Shown here piece by piece: positions 36,710-46,518 of a stretch of DNA of 64,000 nucleotides; position 1 is the stretch's first letter, and every line of letters starts with the position of its first letter. The position numbers were made by a program, and so were the translations under genes. Under the pieces are notes generated by a model. The model saw only the letters and a program-made list of their open reading frames with translations. It had not been told where the DNA came from and made no database searches. The stretch comes from Aporhodopirellula rubra. Lineage in GTDB: Bacteria > Planctomycetota > Planctomycetia > Pirellulales > Pirellulaceae. The stretch is from assembly GCF_014192335.1 (NCBI RefSeq), contig NZ_JACHXU010000010.1, positions 37,718 through 101,717 on the forward strand, read 5' to 3'.

Positions 36710-37699
36710 ATGGATCAGCTGCCGACCCCGCATAACAACTTCTTTCATTTTGCACTTTCGCACATTCCGAGTGCGAGGAGTCTGATCGAGTCGCAGCTCG
36801 ACGCAAAAGCGTTACGGGCGTTGAGGCTCGACACGCTCCGGGTGGAGACGGGGAGTTTTGTCGATCCCGATTTGCGAGAGAAGTATTCGGATCTGTTGTT
36901 CTCGGTTGAGTTGGCAGATTCGACCGAGGGTGCGGATGAACAGATCTCGGGCGATGAATCGCGACGTGCGAACGTTTACTTTTTGTTCGAGCACAAGAGC
37001 CAATCGGATTCAGCGACGGTGCTGCAGTTACTGTCGTATATCGTTCGGATTTGGGAAAAGCGTCGACGCGAAGCCCTGCCGCTGACGCCTGTAATCCCGT
37101 TGGTGATCTACCATGGCGAGATCGGATGGACCGCAGCGAGAAAATTGGCGGATCTGATCGAAGGGCCAGAGGCGTTGGTGCCTTACCAGGCAAGCTTCGA
37201 ATTTTCGCTTTTGGATCTCAACCGAGTGCCTGATGACGAAATCGATGGCGATCCCATTTTGCGTAGTTCGCTGCGGCTGCTAAAATACAGTCGGAGCAAC
37301 GACTTGATTCTGCACCTTCATGAGATATTGGAGGTTTTCGGCCGTTTTGCCGCGAGCGGTCAGCTTCAGGACTGGATCACGGCGATTGGAGTTTATGTCA
37401 TGGCAGTCAACAAGAATATTGACGATCAACAATACAAGCAAACCGTCGCCAGCGTGTTTCCCACTCAATTCGAGCCCGGTTCACTCGCCGACCGCCTGCT
37501 GATTCGTGGCCGTGAAGAAGGTCGCGAAAAAGGCCGTGAAGAAGGGATGGAGAAGGGGAAGCTGGCGGGGACGATTCAGACGTTGCAGGGATTGTTGGGG
37601 GATGCCGTCAGTACGGATGCTGAGTTATTGGATATGGACGTCGCACAACTAAAAGCTCGAGTCGACCTATTGCAGCAGCGACTCCGCGACCGGCCGTAA
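36710..37699 (+). CDS. Rpn/YhgA-like PD-(D/E)XK nuclease family protein
   Basis: The 329-residue protein matches the Rpn (YhgA, transposase_31) family. It begins PHNNFFHFALSHIPSARSLIE and has REKYSDLLFSVEL, with the catalytic Asp. FLFEHKSQSD supplies the E-x-K pair, and VIPLVIYHGEIGW is the family middle motif. The C-terminus has charged EGREKGREEGMEKGK heptad-like repeats and a coiled coil, as usual in this family. Rpn proteins are DNA endonucleases that increase RecA-independent recombination. The ATG at 36710 gives the canonical family start; the longer open frame to 36584 overlaps the previous gene and is rejected. Confidence 0.88.
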   Translation: MDQLPTPHNNFFHFALSHIPSARSLIESQLDAKALRALRLDTLRVETGSFVDPDLREKYSDLLFSVELADSTEGADEQISGDESRRANVYFLFEHKSQSDSATVLQLLSYIVRIWEKRRREALPLTPVIPLVIYHGEIGWTAARKLADLIEGPEALVPYQASFEFSLLDLNRVPDDEIDGDPILRSSLRLLKYSRSNDLILHLHEILEVFGRFAASGQLQDWITAIGVYVMAVNKNIDDQQYKQTVASVFPTQFEPGSLADRLLIRGREEGREKGREEGMEKGKLAGTIQTLQGLLGDAVSTDAELLDMDVAQLKARVDLLQQRLRDRP

Positions 37700-37771
37700 A
37701 AGCCGGGCTGAGTTCGGTCGTTCGAGCTTCATTCGAATCGCCGCGTGCTCAAGCCGTCCGCCGTTGATCGA

Positions 37772-39163
37772 CTAGGCGAACTCGACTTTGTTGTCGTTTT
37801 CGCGAGTCTCGTCCGCCATCTCGATGCACAGTGTTTCGACGAGGACGTTGAAGTGCTGATCGTGGCGTCGGCTTGTCTTGAGAGTCCATCGTTGGTCTGA
37901 ATCCGGCGCGTCGTCGGCGAGTCGGATTTCGACCGTATGCGTTAGCCATCCGGGGGCGAGTCGTGGCTGGGTTTTGTCGCACAGCATCACGCCTTGGCGT
38001 CCTCCGCCACCGGGGATCGGCATCCAGGAAAGTGGTGACCAGGATGACGCGGGCACGAGCGACCAAGTCGATCCGTCACGCACCAGCCGCAAGCAACTCT
38101 TGGCGGGGAACGGGCCGATGGCGTCTTGCGGAAACACCACGAGCCCGTTTCGGCCGGGCACTGCGTATGATCGCCACAAGCGAGCGAGCACGGGATCGAG
38201 CAACATGGTTCGGTAGAATCGCACTCGCCGTGCCGTCCAACGGAAAATGATAAGCGCGATCAAAAGTACGAACAGATTGATCGCCGTCGCGAGTGTTGGG
38301 CTGAATGCGTACACCGCCATCAATCCGGCGCAGATCGCTTTGTTGCAAATTTCAAAAATCGCATCGACGGTCGGAAATGGGGTCAGCCAAACTAAGAACT
38401 CAAAGAAAAACTTGACGCTGTTAATCACCAGCAGATTGATCGCCATCGCGATCATCAGCAGTGTCTCGGCGGTGAAGCTGACAATGCCGGCTTCAAAAAC
38501 GATCGGGCTAGAAAGAGATGCCGTCTGGATGCTTTCATCGATCGCTGAATCGATGCTGTTGTCAACGCCGCCGGAGTAGTTGGCGGATAGTTTGATGGCC
38601 AGCAAAATGATCACGACCGCGTAGGCCTCCACGCGATCCATCGCCTGGGCAAACGGTTTGCTCACTTTGGATAGTCGCGGGAGGCTGGTCAGCAGCGCCA
38701 GGATGGCGAAGACGACGAACAGCGGGACGTTGCACAGCGGGCCGGAGTTGTTTAGCAATGCGTTGTCGGTGATCCAGTCCGGTCCCCAGAGTGCAAGTCC
38801 CGACAAACAGGCGACGCCGAAAAATGGCGAGAGTGCCAGCGGAGCGAGCGGTCCCAACCAGTCGGCGAGGTGCAGTTGTTCGGCCCATGCGGTTGCCGCC
38901 GCGATGTCGCTGGTCTTGAAATCGCCTTGTAGGGCCTTGGGGATATCTTCATCGGAAACTGCCGGTCTAGCATCGCTTGGCACTTCTGGCTCAACCGTTT
39001 CTACGGCTTGGACTGCGATGAGGGAGACCGATGGCGGTGAGGCGTGGGTGGTAGGGTTTCCAGAATCGGATTGAGCGTGACGGTCAGTTCCGCCCATCAG
39101 AACGCTGTCAATTGCAATGAATACGACCGCTGCGATCGCGAACAAAATCAATTTACCGTTCAT
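37772..39163 (-). CDS. Multi-pass membrane protein of unknown function
   Basis: I recognise no family. The 463-residue product has an N-terminal hydrophobic segment (signal or anchor), then a polar region of about 80 residues. Some six to seven hydrophobic helices follow between about residues 105 and 310 (for example CNVPLFVVFAILALLTSL and LATAINLFVLLIALIIF). A soluble C-terminal domain of about 140 residues follows, with the Gly-rich loop PIPGGGGRQGVMLCD. It is divergent from the shikimate kinase gene and convergent with the Rpn-like gene. A transport or sensing role cannot be argued from sequence. Confidence 0.7.
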   Translation of the reverse strand: MNGKLILFAIAAVVFIAIDSVLMGGTDRHAQSDSGNPTTHASPPSVSLIAVQAVETVEPEVPSDARPAVSDEDIPKALQGDFKTSDIAAATAWAEQLHLADWLGPLAPLALSPFFGVACLSGLALWGPDWITDNALLNNSGPLCNVPLFVVFAILALLTSLPRLSKVSKPFAQAMDRVEAYAVVIILLAIKLSANYSGGVDNSIDSAIDESIQTASLSSPIVFEAGIVSFTAETLLMIAMAINLLVINSVKFFFEFLVWLTPFPTVDAIFEICNKAICAGLMAVYAFSPTLATAINLFVLLIALIIFRWTARRVRFYRTMLLDPVLARLWRSYAVPGRNGLVVFPQDAIGPFPAKSCLRLVRDGSTWSLVPASSWSPLSWMPIPGGGGRQGVMLCDKTQPRLAPGWLTHTVEIRLADDAPDSDQRWTLKTSRRHDQHFNVLVETLCIEMADETRENDNKVEFA

Positions 39164-39205
39164 CTGGCTAACCGCCCTTGTTGTCGTAAATAATCCGATG
39201 GCCTA

Positions 39206-39748
39206 ATGTTTCGAACTATGAAACGACCACATCTCTATTTGACCGGGTATCGAGGGTGCGGCAAGAGTACTGCCGCAAAACTCTTGGGTGAATCTCTCGC
39301 ACTGCCCGTATGCGACCTCGATCATGTGATCGAACAGACGGCAGGAGCAACGATTGCGGAGATCTTTGCATCCGAAGGCGAGGCTGGATTCCGTGACCGG
39401 GAAACGCAATGTCTCCAGGAAATCTCCGCTCAACCTCAACGCGTGATTGCTCTCGGCGGAGGTGCGATTTTGCGGCCGCTCAATCGACAAACGATCGGCA
39501 TCAGCGGTTGGTGTGTTTGGTTGGACGCGGATCCCCGAATTATCGCGGACCGAATTTCCGGCGACGCAACGACTCGCGAGCGTCGACCGTCATTGACCGG
39601 ACGGCCCGTCGCAGAAGAGATCATTGACGTGATGACAAAGCGTGAGCCGCTCTATCGTGAAGTCGCCGATCTGAGGGTCGAGACGTCTCACCGTACGATC
39701 GAAGAAATTGTCGCGGAGATTAGCAAAGCGTTCGTGGACGTCGAATAA
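39206..39748 (+). CDS. aroK: Shikimate kinase
   Basis: This 180-residue P-loop kinase has the Walker A GYRGCGKST, the shikimate-binding DLDHVIE and GFRDRE, the GGGAILRP motif and a lid Arg segment (TRERRPSLTGRP). It phosphorylates shikimate with ATP in the chorismate pathway. ATG at 39218 (MKRPHLYLTGYRG) would be the compact start; ATG at 39206 adds four residues. Neither has a clear ribosome binding site. It is monocistronic and convergent with fabH. Confidence 0.93.
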   Translation: MFRTMKRPHLYLTGYRGCGKSTAAKLLGESLALPVCDLDHVIEQTAGATIAEIFASEGEAGFRDRETQCLQEISAQPQRVIALGGGAILRPLNRQTIGISGWCVWLDADPRIIADRISGDATTRERRPSLTGRPVAEEIIDVMTKREPLYREVADLRVETSHRTIEEIVAEISKAFVDVE

Positions 39749-39874
39749 CGGCGTCAGGCGTGTAGCCGAGCGTCTCGCGATCGACGCCATTTCGGAGTTT
39801 CGATCAAGGTTCAACGTTTGAAGTGTGGGCCGGCGTTCTCAGGTCGCCCGGCATCAATCAACTCGAACCCGAGC

Positions 39875-41104
39875 CTACCAACGCAGGATCAAGGTTCCCC
39901 AAGCGAGCCCGGCACCAAAGCCACTCATCAAGACAAGGTCGCCACGTTTGAGGCGACCCGCCTGGGCGGCTTCATCAAGGGCCAACGGGATGCTCGCGGC
40001 GGAAGTGTTGCCGAAGCGATCGAGATTAACGAACACTTTCGAGGCGTCCACACCGAGGTCTGACACGGCCGAATCGATGATTCGTTGGTTGGCTTGGTGC
40101 AGTATCAACAGCGATAGATCGTCTGGTGAAACGTCCGCGTGCGCCATCACGTCTTTGGCACTTTCGTCGACAACACGGACGGCCCATTTGAAGACCGCGC
40201 GGCCGTCCATTCTCATGTATTGGTCACCGGCGGCATACGCTTCCGGAGTCAACGGTTGGCGACTTCCGCCTGCGCGGACGCAGAGCAAATCGCCGAAGCA
40301 TCCTTCGCTGCCGAGTTGGTAGGCGATGATGCCGTCGCCGCACGAGTCCTTCGCCACTGTCTCAGTTCCGCTGGCGTCTTCTTCGTCGGCCAAGTTCACG
40401 AACTCGTCGCTGGCGGTCACCAGTGTCGCGGCGGCGGCGTCGCCAAAGAGCGGGAACGTTTTTTTGTCTTCGGGATCGATCGTCCGGCTCATTAAGTCCG
40501 CACCAATCACCAGTGCGTTCTTTGCGTTGCCGGCCGCGATGAACTGTGCCGCGGTGACCAACGCGAAGGTATACCCCGAGCACGCAACCGAGATATCCAT
40601 CGCGGGAGCCGAGGCCCCCAATCGACTTTGGACTTGGCAGGCCGTTGACGGCGTCGGCGTGTCGGGGGTGATGGTCGCGACCAGGATCAGGTCAACATCC
40701 GCGACGTCCGTGCCTGAATTTTGCAAGCATCGCACGGCGGCTTCATAGCACATGTCGCTGGTCGCCTGATCCGGGGTGGCGTGGCGACGTTCTCGGATTC
40801 CCGTTCGGCGGACGATCCAGTCGCTGTCGCATCCCAGTGCCGCGAGGTCTTCGTTCGTGACACAATTTTCGGGAACGTACGATCCGGTGCCCGCGATCCG
40901 AATTCCACCGACGCGTCCGAACCGCCCTTTGGCCGTGACCGTTCCTTTGGCGTGCACGGCGCCCGTCGCAGCGCCGCCCTTTCCGTCCGCTGGTACGCCG
41001 CCGGAGGTTTGGTTCTTGGCCGATGTGACGGATGTCTGGGGCGATTCTTTAGCCGGTTCGGTGTGCAACCAACTTTCCTCGTTTTCAGGGATAAAATGTC
41101 GCAA
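39875..41104 (-). CDS. fabH: 3-oxoacyl-[acyl-carrier-protein] synthase III
   Basis: KASIII starts fatty acid synthesis by condensing acetyl-CoA with malonyl-ACP. The triad is present: Cys 175 in ISVACSGYTF, His 336 in LILHQANQRI and Asn 366 in RFGNTSAASIP. The conserved domain begins only near residue 66 (GGIRIAGTGSYVPEN). The preceding segment is polar and unlike FabH, so the true start may be GTG at 40957 rather than TTG at 41104. The gene sits outside any fab cluster, convergent with aroK. A fatty acid desaturase gene lies a kilobase away beyond a tRNA. Confidence 0.93.
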   Translation of the reverse strand: MRHFIPENEESWLHTEPAKESPQTSVTSAKNQTSGGVPADGKGGAATGAVHAKGTVTAKGRFGRVGGIRIAGTGSYVPENCVTNEDLAALGCDSDWIVRRTGIRERRHATPDQATSDMCYEAAVRCLQNSGTDVADVDLILVATITPDTPTPSTACQVQSRLGASAPAMDISVACSGYTFALVTAAQFIAAGNAKNALVIGADLMSRTIDPEDKKTFPLFGDAAAATLVTASDEFVNLADEEDASGTETVAKDSCGDGIIAYQLGSEGCFGDLLCVRAGGSRQPLTPEAYAAGDQYMRMDGRAVFKWAVRVVDESAKDVMAHADVSPDDLSLLILHQANQRIIDSAVSDLGVDASKVFVNLDRFGNTSAASIPLALDEAAQAGRLKRGDLVLMSGFGAGLAWGTLILRW

Positions 41105-41509
41105 AATCTTTCGCGAAGCTTTCGGGGCAGAATATACATAAACGGGCGGATCGACGACATATCCACCGATCCGGGAAGCGCGGCGAATCTGTGATTACAA
41201 TTCCGAGCCATCACTGCGAGGGCGTGACAGCGTTGGCTGGGTGTTTGCCGCGTCCACTAACGCGGCGGCTCACGGCGACCGGGCACACAGCAAGCGGGCA
41301 TCTCACAGAGAAAAATCCGGTGACGAAATCGGATTGCCCCCCGATCTGAAAAGTCGACCAAGAGACGTCTTTTCAAATGCGAAGAATTGTCGTAAGTTTC
41401 CGCCTTCTCGAAGACGATACCTGTTTTCGCAGGCGAACCTGAATGGCATTTTTGTGCTCACTCGGGTTTGCGACCGCGAGACGTTCGGTTACGTTTTCGT
41501 GATCTTCAA
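41105..41509. other. Intergenic region between fabH and tRNA-Met
   Basis: No gene is seen. It must hold the divergent promoters of fabH (leftward) and tRNA-Met (rightward). An inverted repeat TGAAAAG ... CTTTTCA lies around 41347-41375, but its role is unclear. Confidence 0.45.
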
Positions 41510-41583
41510 GGCGATGTAGCTCAGTCGGTTAGAGCGGAGTCTTCATAAGGCTTAGGTCAGCGGTTCGAGTCCGCTCATCGCTA
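41510..41583 (+). tRNA. tRNA-Met (CAT anticodon)
   Basis: A cloverleaf can be drawn. The acceptor is GGCGATG paired with CATCGCT and discriminator A, the D stem is GCTC/GAGC, and the anticodon stem GAGTC/GGCTT has loop TTCATAA. The T stem is AGCGG/CCGCT with loop TTCGAGT. The anticodon is CAT. The first pair is G-U and not the C-A mismatch of initiators, so this is an elongator Met tRNA, or a tRNA-Ile whose C34 is converted to lysidine. The CCA end is not encoded. Confidence 0.9.
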
Positions 41584-42052
41584 TTTTGGCGTCGCGTCCG
41601 GTCGAAAACGGATGCCGTCTTCAGGAAAAGACGCCTTTCCATCTGAGGAGCCCGTGTTTCCGGCTCCCGCCAATCCTGGATCTCGCGAAATTGGGATCGG
41701 TTCCCTCGGCGGTCTCGCACCACTTCTCCGATCCGTATCGCTGCACTCTTCGGCCTCTTCTGTTCCGCGTCTGAGTGTTGTCAGCGGCCGGATTCGGGCG
41801 TGACATCGCCGTTGCGTTTGTCGGTGTTTTCCGGTTAGCTCGCTCGTCGAGCCGTTAATACCGTCTCATGGCGACTAGTGTTCCTCCAAAAGAAGTGGTC
41901 ATGCGCTCATCTTGACGCGATTCTGATTATTTTGGTGCATTGTCGCGTGAGTCGATTTTTTTTGGAGATTCGGCCAATTGGCGGTGGTGCGTGTCTCTTC
42001 GATCGATTGAATCTTAATGCCGTTGGACACGGCTTACCTCGGAACTCATTAG
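41584..42052. other. Intergenic region, no gene seen
   Basis: Short open frames here have no recognisable protein features. A small hairpin CGTCTT-CAGGAA-AAGACG at 41616-41633, followed by CCTTTCC, could help terminate the tRNA transcript. The rest precedes the desaturase gene and presumably holds its promoter. Confidence 0.45.
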
Positions 42053-43174
42053 ATGAACCATCCCGAAAAAGCACCGAGCTGCCACCCGTTTCGGTTTTCC
42101 GAAGCTCGATCACTGATCTCGGATTTACAACGACCCAACCAAACCATTTATTGGGTCGATTTCTTGTGCTCCATCATTCTCGGACACTTGACCCTCCACA
42201 CTATGTTTTGGGCACCGTATTTCTACGGGTTCGCTCCTTGGGTGATCGCGGTGATCGGTGTCAGTTATGTCGTCACCGTGCTGCTGTACATGCGAGCGTT
42301 GATGTTTATCCACGAATTGGTGCATTTGCCCGAACACGGATTCACGTTTTTTAGGGTCGCTTGGAACGCACTCTGCGGGATTTTTTTCCTCGTCCCGTCG
42401 TTCCTCTATTACCCGCACGTCGACCATCATCGGCGGAAGCACTACGGCACCGATCATGACGGCGAGTACCTGCCGCTGAGCCATCGCAGTCCGTGGTTGA
42501 TCGTCGGATTCATCGTGCAGGCTCTGTTTCTACCGTTGCTCGCACTGTTGCGTTTCGCCGTGATCAGTCCGCTGTGTTGGGTTTTCCCACGTTTGCGTCC
42601 GTTCGTTCATCGGCACATGTCAACAATGTTGGTCGACCCCTTTTACGAGCGCCCTGACGCGTCGCCGAAATTGATGCGGATCGTCATCATGCAAGAGGCG
42701 TTGTGCTTCGCGTGGTGCGTTTGGTTCCTAATCCGAGGCGGCATCATGCGTGACCGCTGGATCGACCCGTTTTGGCTGATCGCCTATAGCGTCGGTGTTG
42801 GCATTCTCGTGTTGAATGAATTTCGTACCCTCGGCGCTCACCGATGGAACAACGACGGTGGCGAAATGACGTTTGAGGAGCAACTTCTCGACAGTGTTAA
42901 TTTTCCCGAGCGTCCATGGTTTACCGAGTTATGGGGCCCGATCGGCACTCGCTATCACGCGCTGCATCATCTTTTCCCGCGTCTTCCCTATCACAACCTC
43001 GGGAAAGCCCATCGGCGATTGACCGAAGGCTTGCCCGCCGATTCGATCTATCACCAAACGTCGGAGGTATCGTTGACGTCGGCGATTCTGAAATTGTGGG
43101 ATCGGGCACGTGGAGCGAGACGGCCGCGTGCTATGATGGCGTCCCATGAAAAAGCCACCGCCGTTGGGTCCTAA
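42053..43174 (+). CDS. Fatty acid desaturase family protein
   Basis: This 373-residue membrane protein shows the three histidine boxes of membrane di-iron desaturases: HELVHLPEH (87-95), HVDHHRRKH (122-130) and a late YHALHHLFPRLPYHN. Hydrophobic helices flank them. It inserts a double bond or hydroxyl group into a lipid acyl chain or related molecule using O2. The start ATG at 42053 gives the N-terminal hydrophilic segment expected. Its 3' end overlaps the aminotransferase gene by 29 bases, so the two are co-expressed, although no shared pathway is obvious. Confidence 0.88.
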   Translation: MNHPEKAPSCHPFRFSEARSLISDLQRPNQTIYWVDFLCSIILGHLTLHTMFWAPYFYGFAPWVIAVIGVSYVVTVLLYMRALMFIHELVHLPEHGFTFFRVAWNALCGIFFLVPSFLYYPHVDHHRRKHYGTDHDGEYLPLSHRSPWLIVGFIVQALFLPLLALLRFAVISPLCWVFPRLRPFVHRHMSTMLVDPFYERPDASPKLMRIVIMQEALCFAWCVWFLIRGGIMRDRWIDPFWLIAYSVGVGILVLNEFRTLGAHRWNNDGGEMTFEEQLLDSVNFPERPWFTELWGPIGTRYHALHHLFPRLPYHNLGKAHRRLTEGLPADSIYHQTSEVSLTSAILKLWDRARGARRPRAMMASHEKATAVGS

Positions 43175-44111
43175 CGCTTTCGAAAGCCATCACGCCTTTT
43201 TCGTTTGTGAACGAATAGGGCAAGAGGGATGGTTGCCGTATCATCAAATCCGATTGCCCATTGATGATCTCGGCTTTCGCCAATCCGTAACCGCCGTCGA
43301 GCGATTGCGGACGTACTCGCGGAAGCCGTTTCTGATGGACGAACATTGGACGCGTTTGCATCAGACGCTCGAGTTGATCGGGGTCGGACGTAGTGTTGCG
43401 GAAAGAATTGCACCGGCAAACGATCATCTGCTCAGCTGCGAGGCCCTGAGTGAACGGGTCCAGGAACTATTTGATCGCAACGCGGAACTGGTCGATTCCG
43501 AAGGTGAGATCGGTATCACGGTTTGGGTGACGCCCGGAGACCGAGTCGGGGCACGACCATCGATGGCGGTGCATCTCAATCGAATCGACCCTCAGTTGGT
43601 TCGCTCTCGGATGAAACACGGGCAACCCGTCGTGTTGACGGATGTGGTGCAACCGGACGAGGCGAGTTGGCCGCGACGGGCGAAAGTCCGTTGTCGTTTG
43701 CACTATTTCCTCGCCGACAGCGCCGCTCGTCAGGCGGCTGAAGACGCGACCGGAGTGCTGAAAGACACCGACGGCAGTTGGACGGAGTCGGGGATCGCGA
43801 ATTTGGGGCTGGTCATCGACAACGAGATCTTCCTCGCGCCGCAGGATCGAGTGCTGCCCGGGATCACGCAGGGGCACCTGATTTCAATATCGGCGTCGTT
43901 GGGGATCTCGGTGCGGCGGCGTCCGCTGACGACGGAGATGATTCGCCGAGCCGAAACGGTGATTCTGACGGGAACCGATTCCGGGATTTGGTTTGCAAAC
44001 GCCGTTTACCAATCGAGCGACGGTGCCGTGGCGAATATTCGGGAGTTCGATCGCCCGGACGCCCGCAGTGTCTTGCGAAGATTGCAAAACGCGATGCCGT
44101 CGGGGCAATGA
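43146..44111 (+). CDS. Class IV PLP-dependent aminotransferase family protein
   Basis: The 321-residue protein has the fold-type IV pattern of branched-chain aminotransferases and 4-amino-4-deoxychorismate lyase. The N-terminal GFRQSVTAVERLRTY precedes FLMDEHWTRLHQTLELIG, then RRAKVRCRLHYFLAD with a candidate PLP Lys. TESGIANLGLV stands where the family has TETSxxN, and PGITQGHLI is the phosphate-binding region. It could provide the PabC step of folate synthesis or transaminate branched-chain amino acids; the sequence does not decide. Its start lies inside the end of the desaturase gene. Confidence 0.85.
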   Translation: MKKPPPLGPNAFESHHAFFVCERIGQEGWLPYHQIRLPIDDLGFRQSVTAVERLRTYSRKPFLMDEHWTRLHQTLELIGVGRSVAERIAPANDHLLSCEALSERVQELFDRNAELVDSEGEIGITVWVTPGDRVGARPSMAVHLNRIDPQLVRSRMKHGQPVVLTDVVQPDEASWPRRAKVRCRLHYFLADSAARQAAEDATGVLKDTDGSWTESGIANLGLVIDNEIFLAPQDRVLPGITQGHLISISASLGISVRRRPLTTEMIRRAETVILTGTDSGIWFANAVYQSSDGAVANIREFDRPDARSVLRRLQNAMPSGQ

Positions 44112-44214
44112 ACCCGCAAAACCGTCAGATTTAGGCTGAGTCCACCCTGTCTGGTTCGGTGTTTTCGCCAAACAATTCGCGAAGTTTTTGGGCGACGCGT
44201 GTATCCTGGAGCCC

Positions 44215-46506
44215 ATGTCCAGTCACACGTCTCCCGAATCGAAACGAGCCGAATCCGCGCCAGTGGACGCGGCTGCTGCTGGATCGATTAACATTGCGTC
44301 GGAAGTGCAGCGTTTGGCGGACGTTTCCGGCGGACGAGAAGAATTCCTGCAACGCGTGGCCGCCTTTCTGGTTGAGTCCCTGCAGGCCGCGTTGGTCGCC
44401 GTTCACGATTCGCCGTGGCCACAACCTCGAATGCTGGTGCGTGACGAGCGGGTCGCTGGAGGCATCGATCGCGATCACGTCCACGCTCTGTTGGATTCGT
44501 CTGTTGCCCCGGTTTCGTCCAGCACCATCGCGTGCGATCCGGTTGCCGGCGGAATGGTGATGGCGGGGACAGATTCGATCGTGTGCGGCAGCATGTCGAC
44601 CGAGCTGTTTCCGGCTCCTCACCGGTGCAGTCTGCTGGTTATCGAGTCCGGGCCGCGAAACGCATCCGAGATGTTGCCCGCGATGCGAACGCTAACGGCT
44701 GTTTCCAGTGCGGCGAGAGCGACGCGTTTCCATCACGCAGGCGACGCAACAGACACCGATTCTCATGATCGCGTCGCACCGGCGGCAATGGGAAATCTGG
44801 TGGATTTGAAAAAGGCGGACGATCGATCTGCCGCCTTGATGGATTCGTCTGGTCTCGATCAAAACGTTCGTGTTCGCGCATCGCTTCGTCGGTTTCATGG
44901 ATCGCTCGACCCAACCGCGACCTCGTACACGATCGCATCCGAGTTACCGCATCTACTACTCTGCGATCGCGCGGCGGTTTTGATCGCTCGACCTCGGCGT
45001 GGAAATCGTCGAAAATATCGAGTCACCGCAATCAGCGGTTCCTCCGTTGTCGATCGTCGCTCACCGTTGATCCGTACGATGAGTCGGCTCGCTGACCGGG
45101 TTTCCATTATCGGGGAACCGATCGTTCTTCCTCCGCCGAGCGAATGCCCGGTTGATAATCCACCGCACGAACCGAAGAATCGGCAGGTGCCCGGTGACAG
45201 TTCTAAGAACGACGCTATGGCGGTGACTCGGACGCCGGCAGAGCATGCTGGTCACCTAAGCGACCTGCCACCGCAAATTGTCGATGTTCTCGAAGAATAC
45301 CTCGACGAGTCTGGCGTGCTCAGTGTCACGGTGCTACCGATTTTTGATCCGGCGACGGCGTCTGATTCGAGCCAAGTTGCCTATGCCAGTGTTGACTCGA
45401 GCGTTTTCGGCATGGCAACAAACCGAAAAAACGCTGACGCACCGATGGCGATCTTGTTGTTGGAAACCTTCTCCGGCGTACCGACTGGTATCACGCCTGG
45501 GATGATCGAGATCGGAAAGGAAGCTGCAACGGCGATCGGCAATTCGCTTCGATATGACGACGTGTTTGCTCTCCCGATACGACGGCCACTCGCGGGGTTG
45601 TCTCGCGCGGCGGTGCGAAATTGGATGTTTGCGATGATGATTCTGGTCGCGGGCCTTGTCATCGCGTCGTGGTTCATTCGCGTCGATCACACGGTTGTGG
45701 CGACGGGGGTGGCTCGTCCGGTCGAACGTCAGGCGGTGTTCGCGCCGGTCGATGGGGTCGTCGATGAAATTCTTGTTCGCGATGGCCAGGAAGTCGCGGA
45801 GGGCGACGTTTTAGTGCGTTTAGAAAACTCCGAAATTGCTCGTGAATCGCAATCGCTCGCCGGGCAACTCGCCACCGCCACGGAAAAGCTCGCTTCACTG
45901 CGTGCGATGCGACTGGCCGGCGAAGACGGCCCACGTGAGGTGGCCCAAAGCGTACTTGAGCAGGGGGCATTGGAGAGCGAGATCCGTACGATCGGTCGAC
46001 GGATCGAGATCAATGAAGCGTTGCAGGAAGAGCTCGTGATTCGGGCAGCCATCGCGGGCGTCGTTGTCGGGTGGCGATTAGACGAGAAACTGAGGTCGCG
46101 CCCTGTCAGTCGCGGCGATCGTTTGTTTGCGCTCGTTGCACCGGACGGACAATGGGAACTCGATCTCAAACTCGAGGAATCCAATGCCGGTGAGATCATG
46201 AAGTTGCACCATCAGGGCGATTCCTTGCCGGTGCGTTTCGCGATCGCGTCACAGCCGACCCAGACTTATCACGCGGCCGTTTCGCAAATCGGCGGAGTAG
46301 CCCGTCGGCGTGCCGATTCCTTGAACGTTGTGGACGTGGTTGCGTCGGTCGCATCGGATGCCGATGGCCCGCTGCAACGAGACGGATTTCGTGGGGATAT
46401 TGATGTGACCGCAAAGATCGTGTGTCCGCCTCGCCGGTTGATCGATTCACTCAGTGACGGTCTCGTCGCGTGGTGGCATCGTCATGTTCTGTTCCGTTTC
46501 CGGTGA
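44215..46506 (+). CDS. GAF-like domain / HlyD membrane-fusion adaptor protein
   Basis: This 763-residue protein joins a long cytoplasmic region to an adaptor. Residues 1-440 include one or two GAF-like modules (FLQRVAAFLVESLQAALVAV near 45, and CDRAAVLIARPRRG near 250). One membrane helix follows (about 470-490, MMILVAGLVIASWFI). The periplasmic part has the first lipoyl half FAPVDGVVDEILVRDGQEV, a coiled coil and the second half-motif IRAAIAGVVVG, then a beta barrel. HlyD-type adaptors link inner-membrane exporters to the outer membrane. The ATG at 44215 has GGAG close upstream. The partner gene follows 12 bases later. No ABC transporter gene is near. Confidence 0.82.
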   Translation: MSSHTSPESKRAESAPVDAAAAGSINIASEVQRLADVSGGREEFLQRVAAFLVESLQAALVAVHDSPWPQPRMLVRDERVAGGIDRDHVHALLDSSVAPVSSSTIACDPVAGGMVMAGTDSIVCGSMSTELFPAPHRCSLLVIESGPRNASEMLPAMRTLTAVSSAARATRFHHAGDATDTDSHDRVAPAAMGNLVDLKKADDRSAALMDSSGLDQNVRVRASLRRFHGSLDPTATSYTIASELPHLLLCDRAAVLIARPRRGNRRKYRVTAISGSSVVDRRSPLIRTMSRLADRVSIIGEPIVLPPPSECPVDNPPHEPKNRQVPGDSSKNDAMAVTRTPAEHAGHLSDLPPQIVDVLEEYLDESGVLSVTVLPIFDPATASDSSQVAYASVDSSVFGMATNRKNADAPMAILLLETFSGVPTGITPGMIEIGKEAATAIGNSLRYDDVFALPIRRPLAGLSRAAVRNWMFAMMILVAGLVIASWFIRVDHTVVATGVARPVERQAVFAPVDGVVDEILVRDGQEVAEGDVLVRLENSEIARESQSLAGQLATATEKLASLRAMRLAGEDGPREVAQSVLEQGALESEIRTIGRRIEINEALQEELVIRAAIAGVVVGWRLDEKLRSRPVSRGDRLFALVAPDGQWELDLKLEESNAGEIMKLHHQGDSLPVRFAIASQPTQTYHAAVSQIGGVARRRADSLNVVDVVASVASDADGPLQRDGFRGDIDVTAKIVCPPRRLIDSLSDGLVAWWHRHVLFRFR

Positions 46507-46518
46507 GTTATTGAGATC

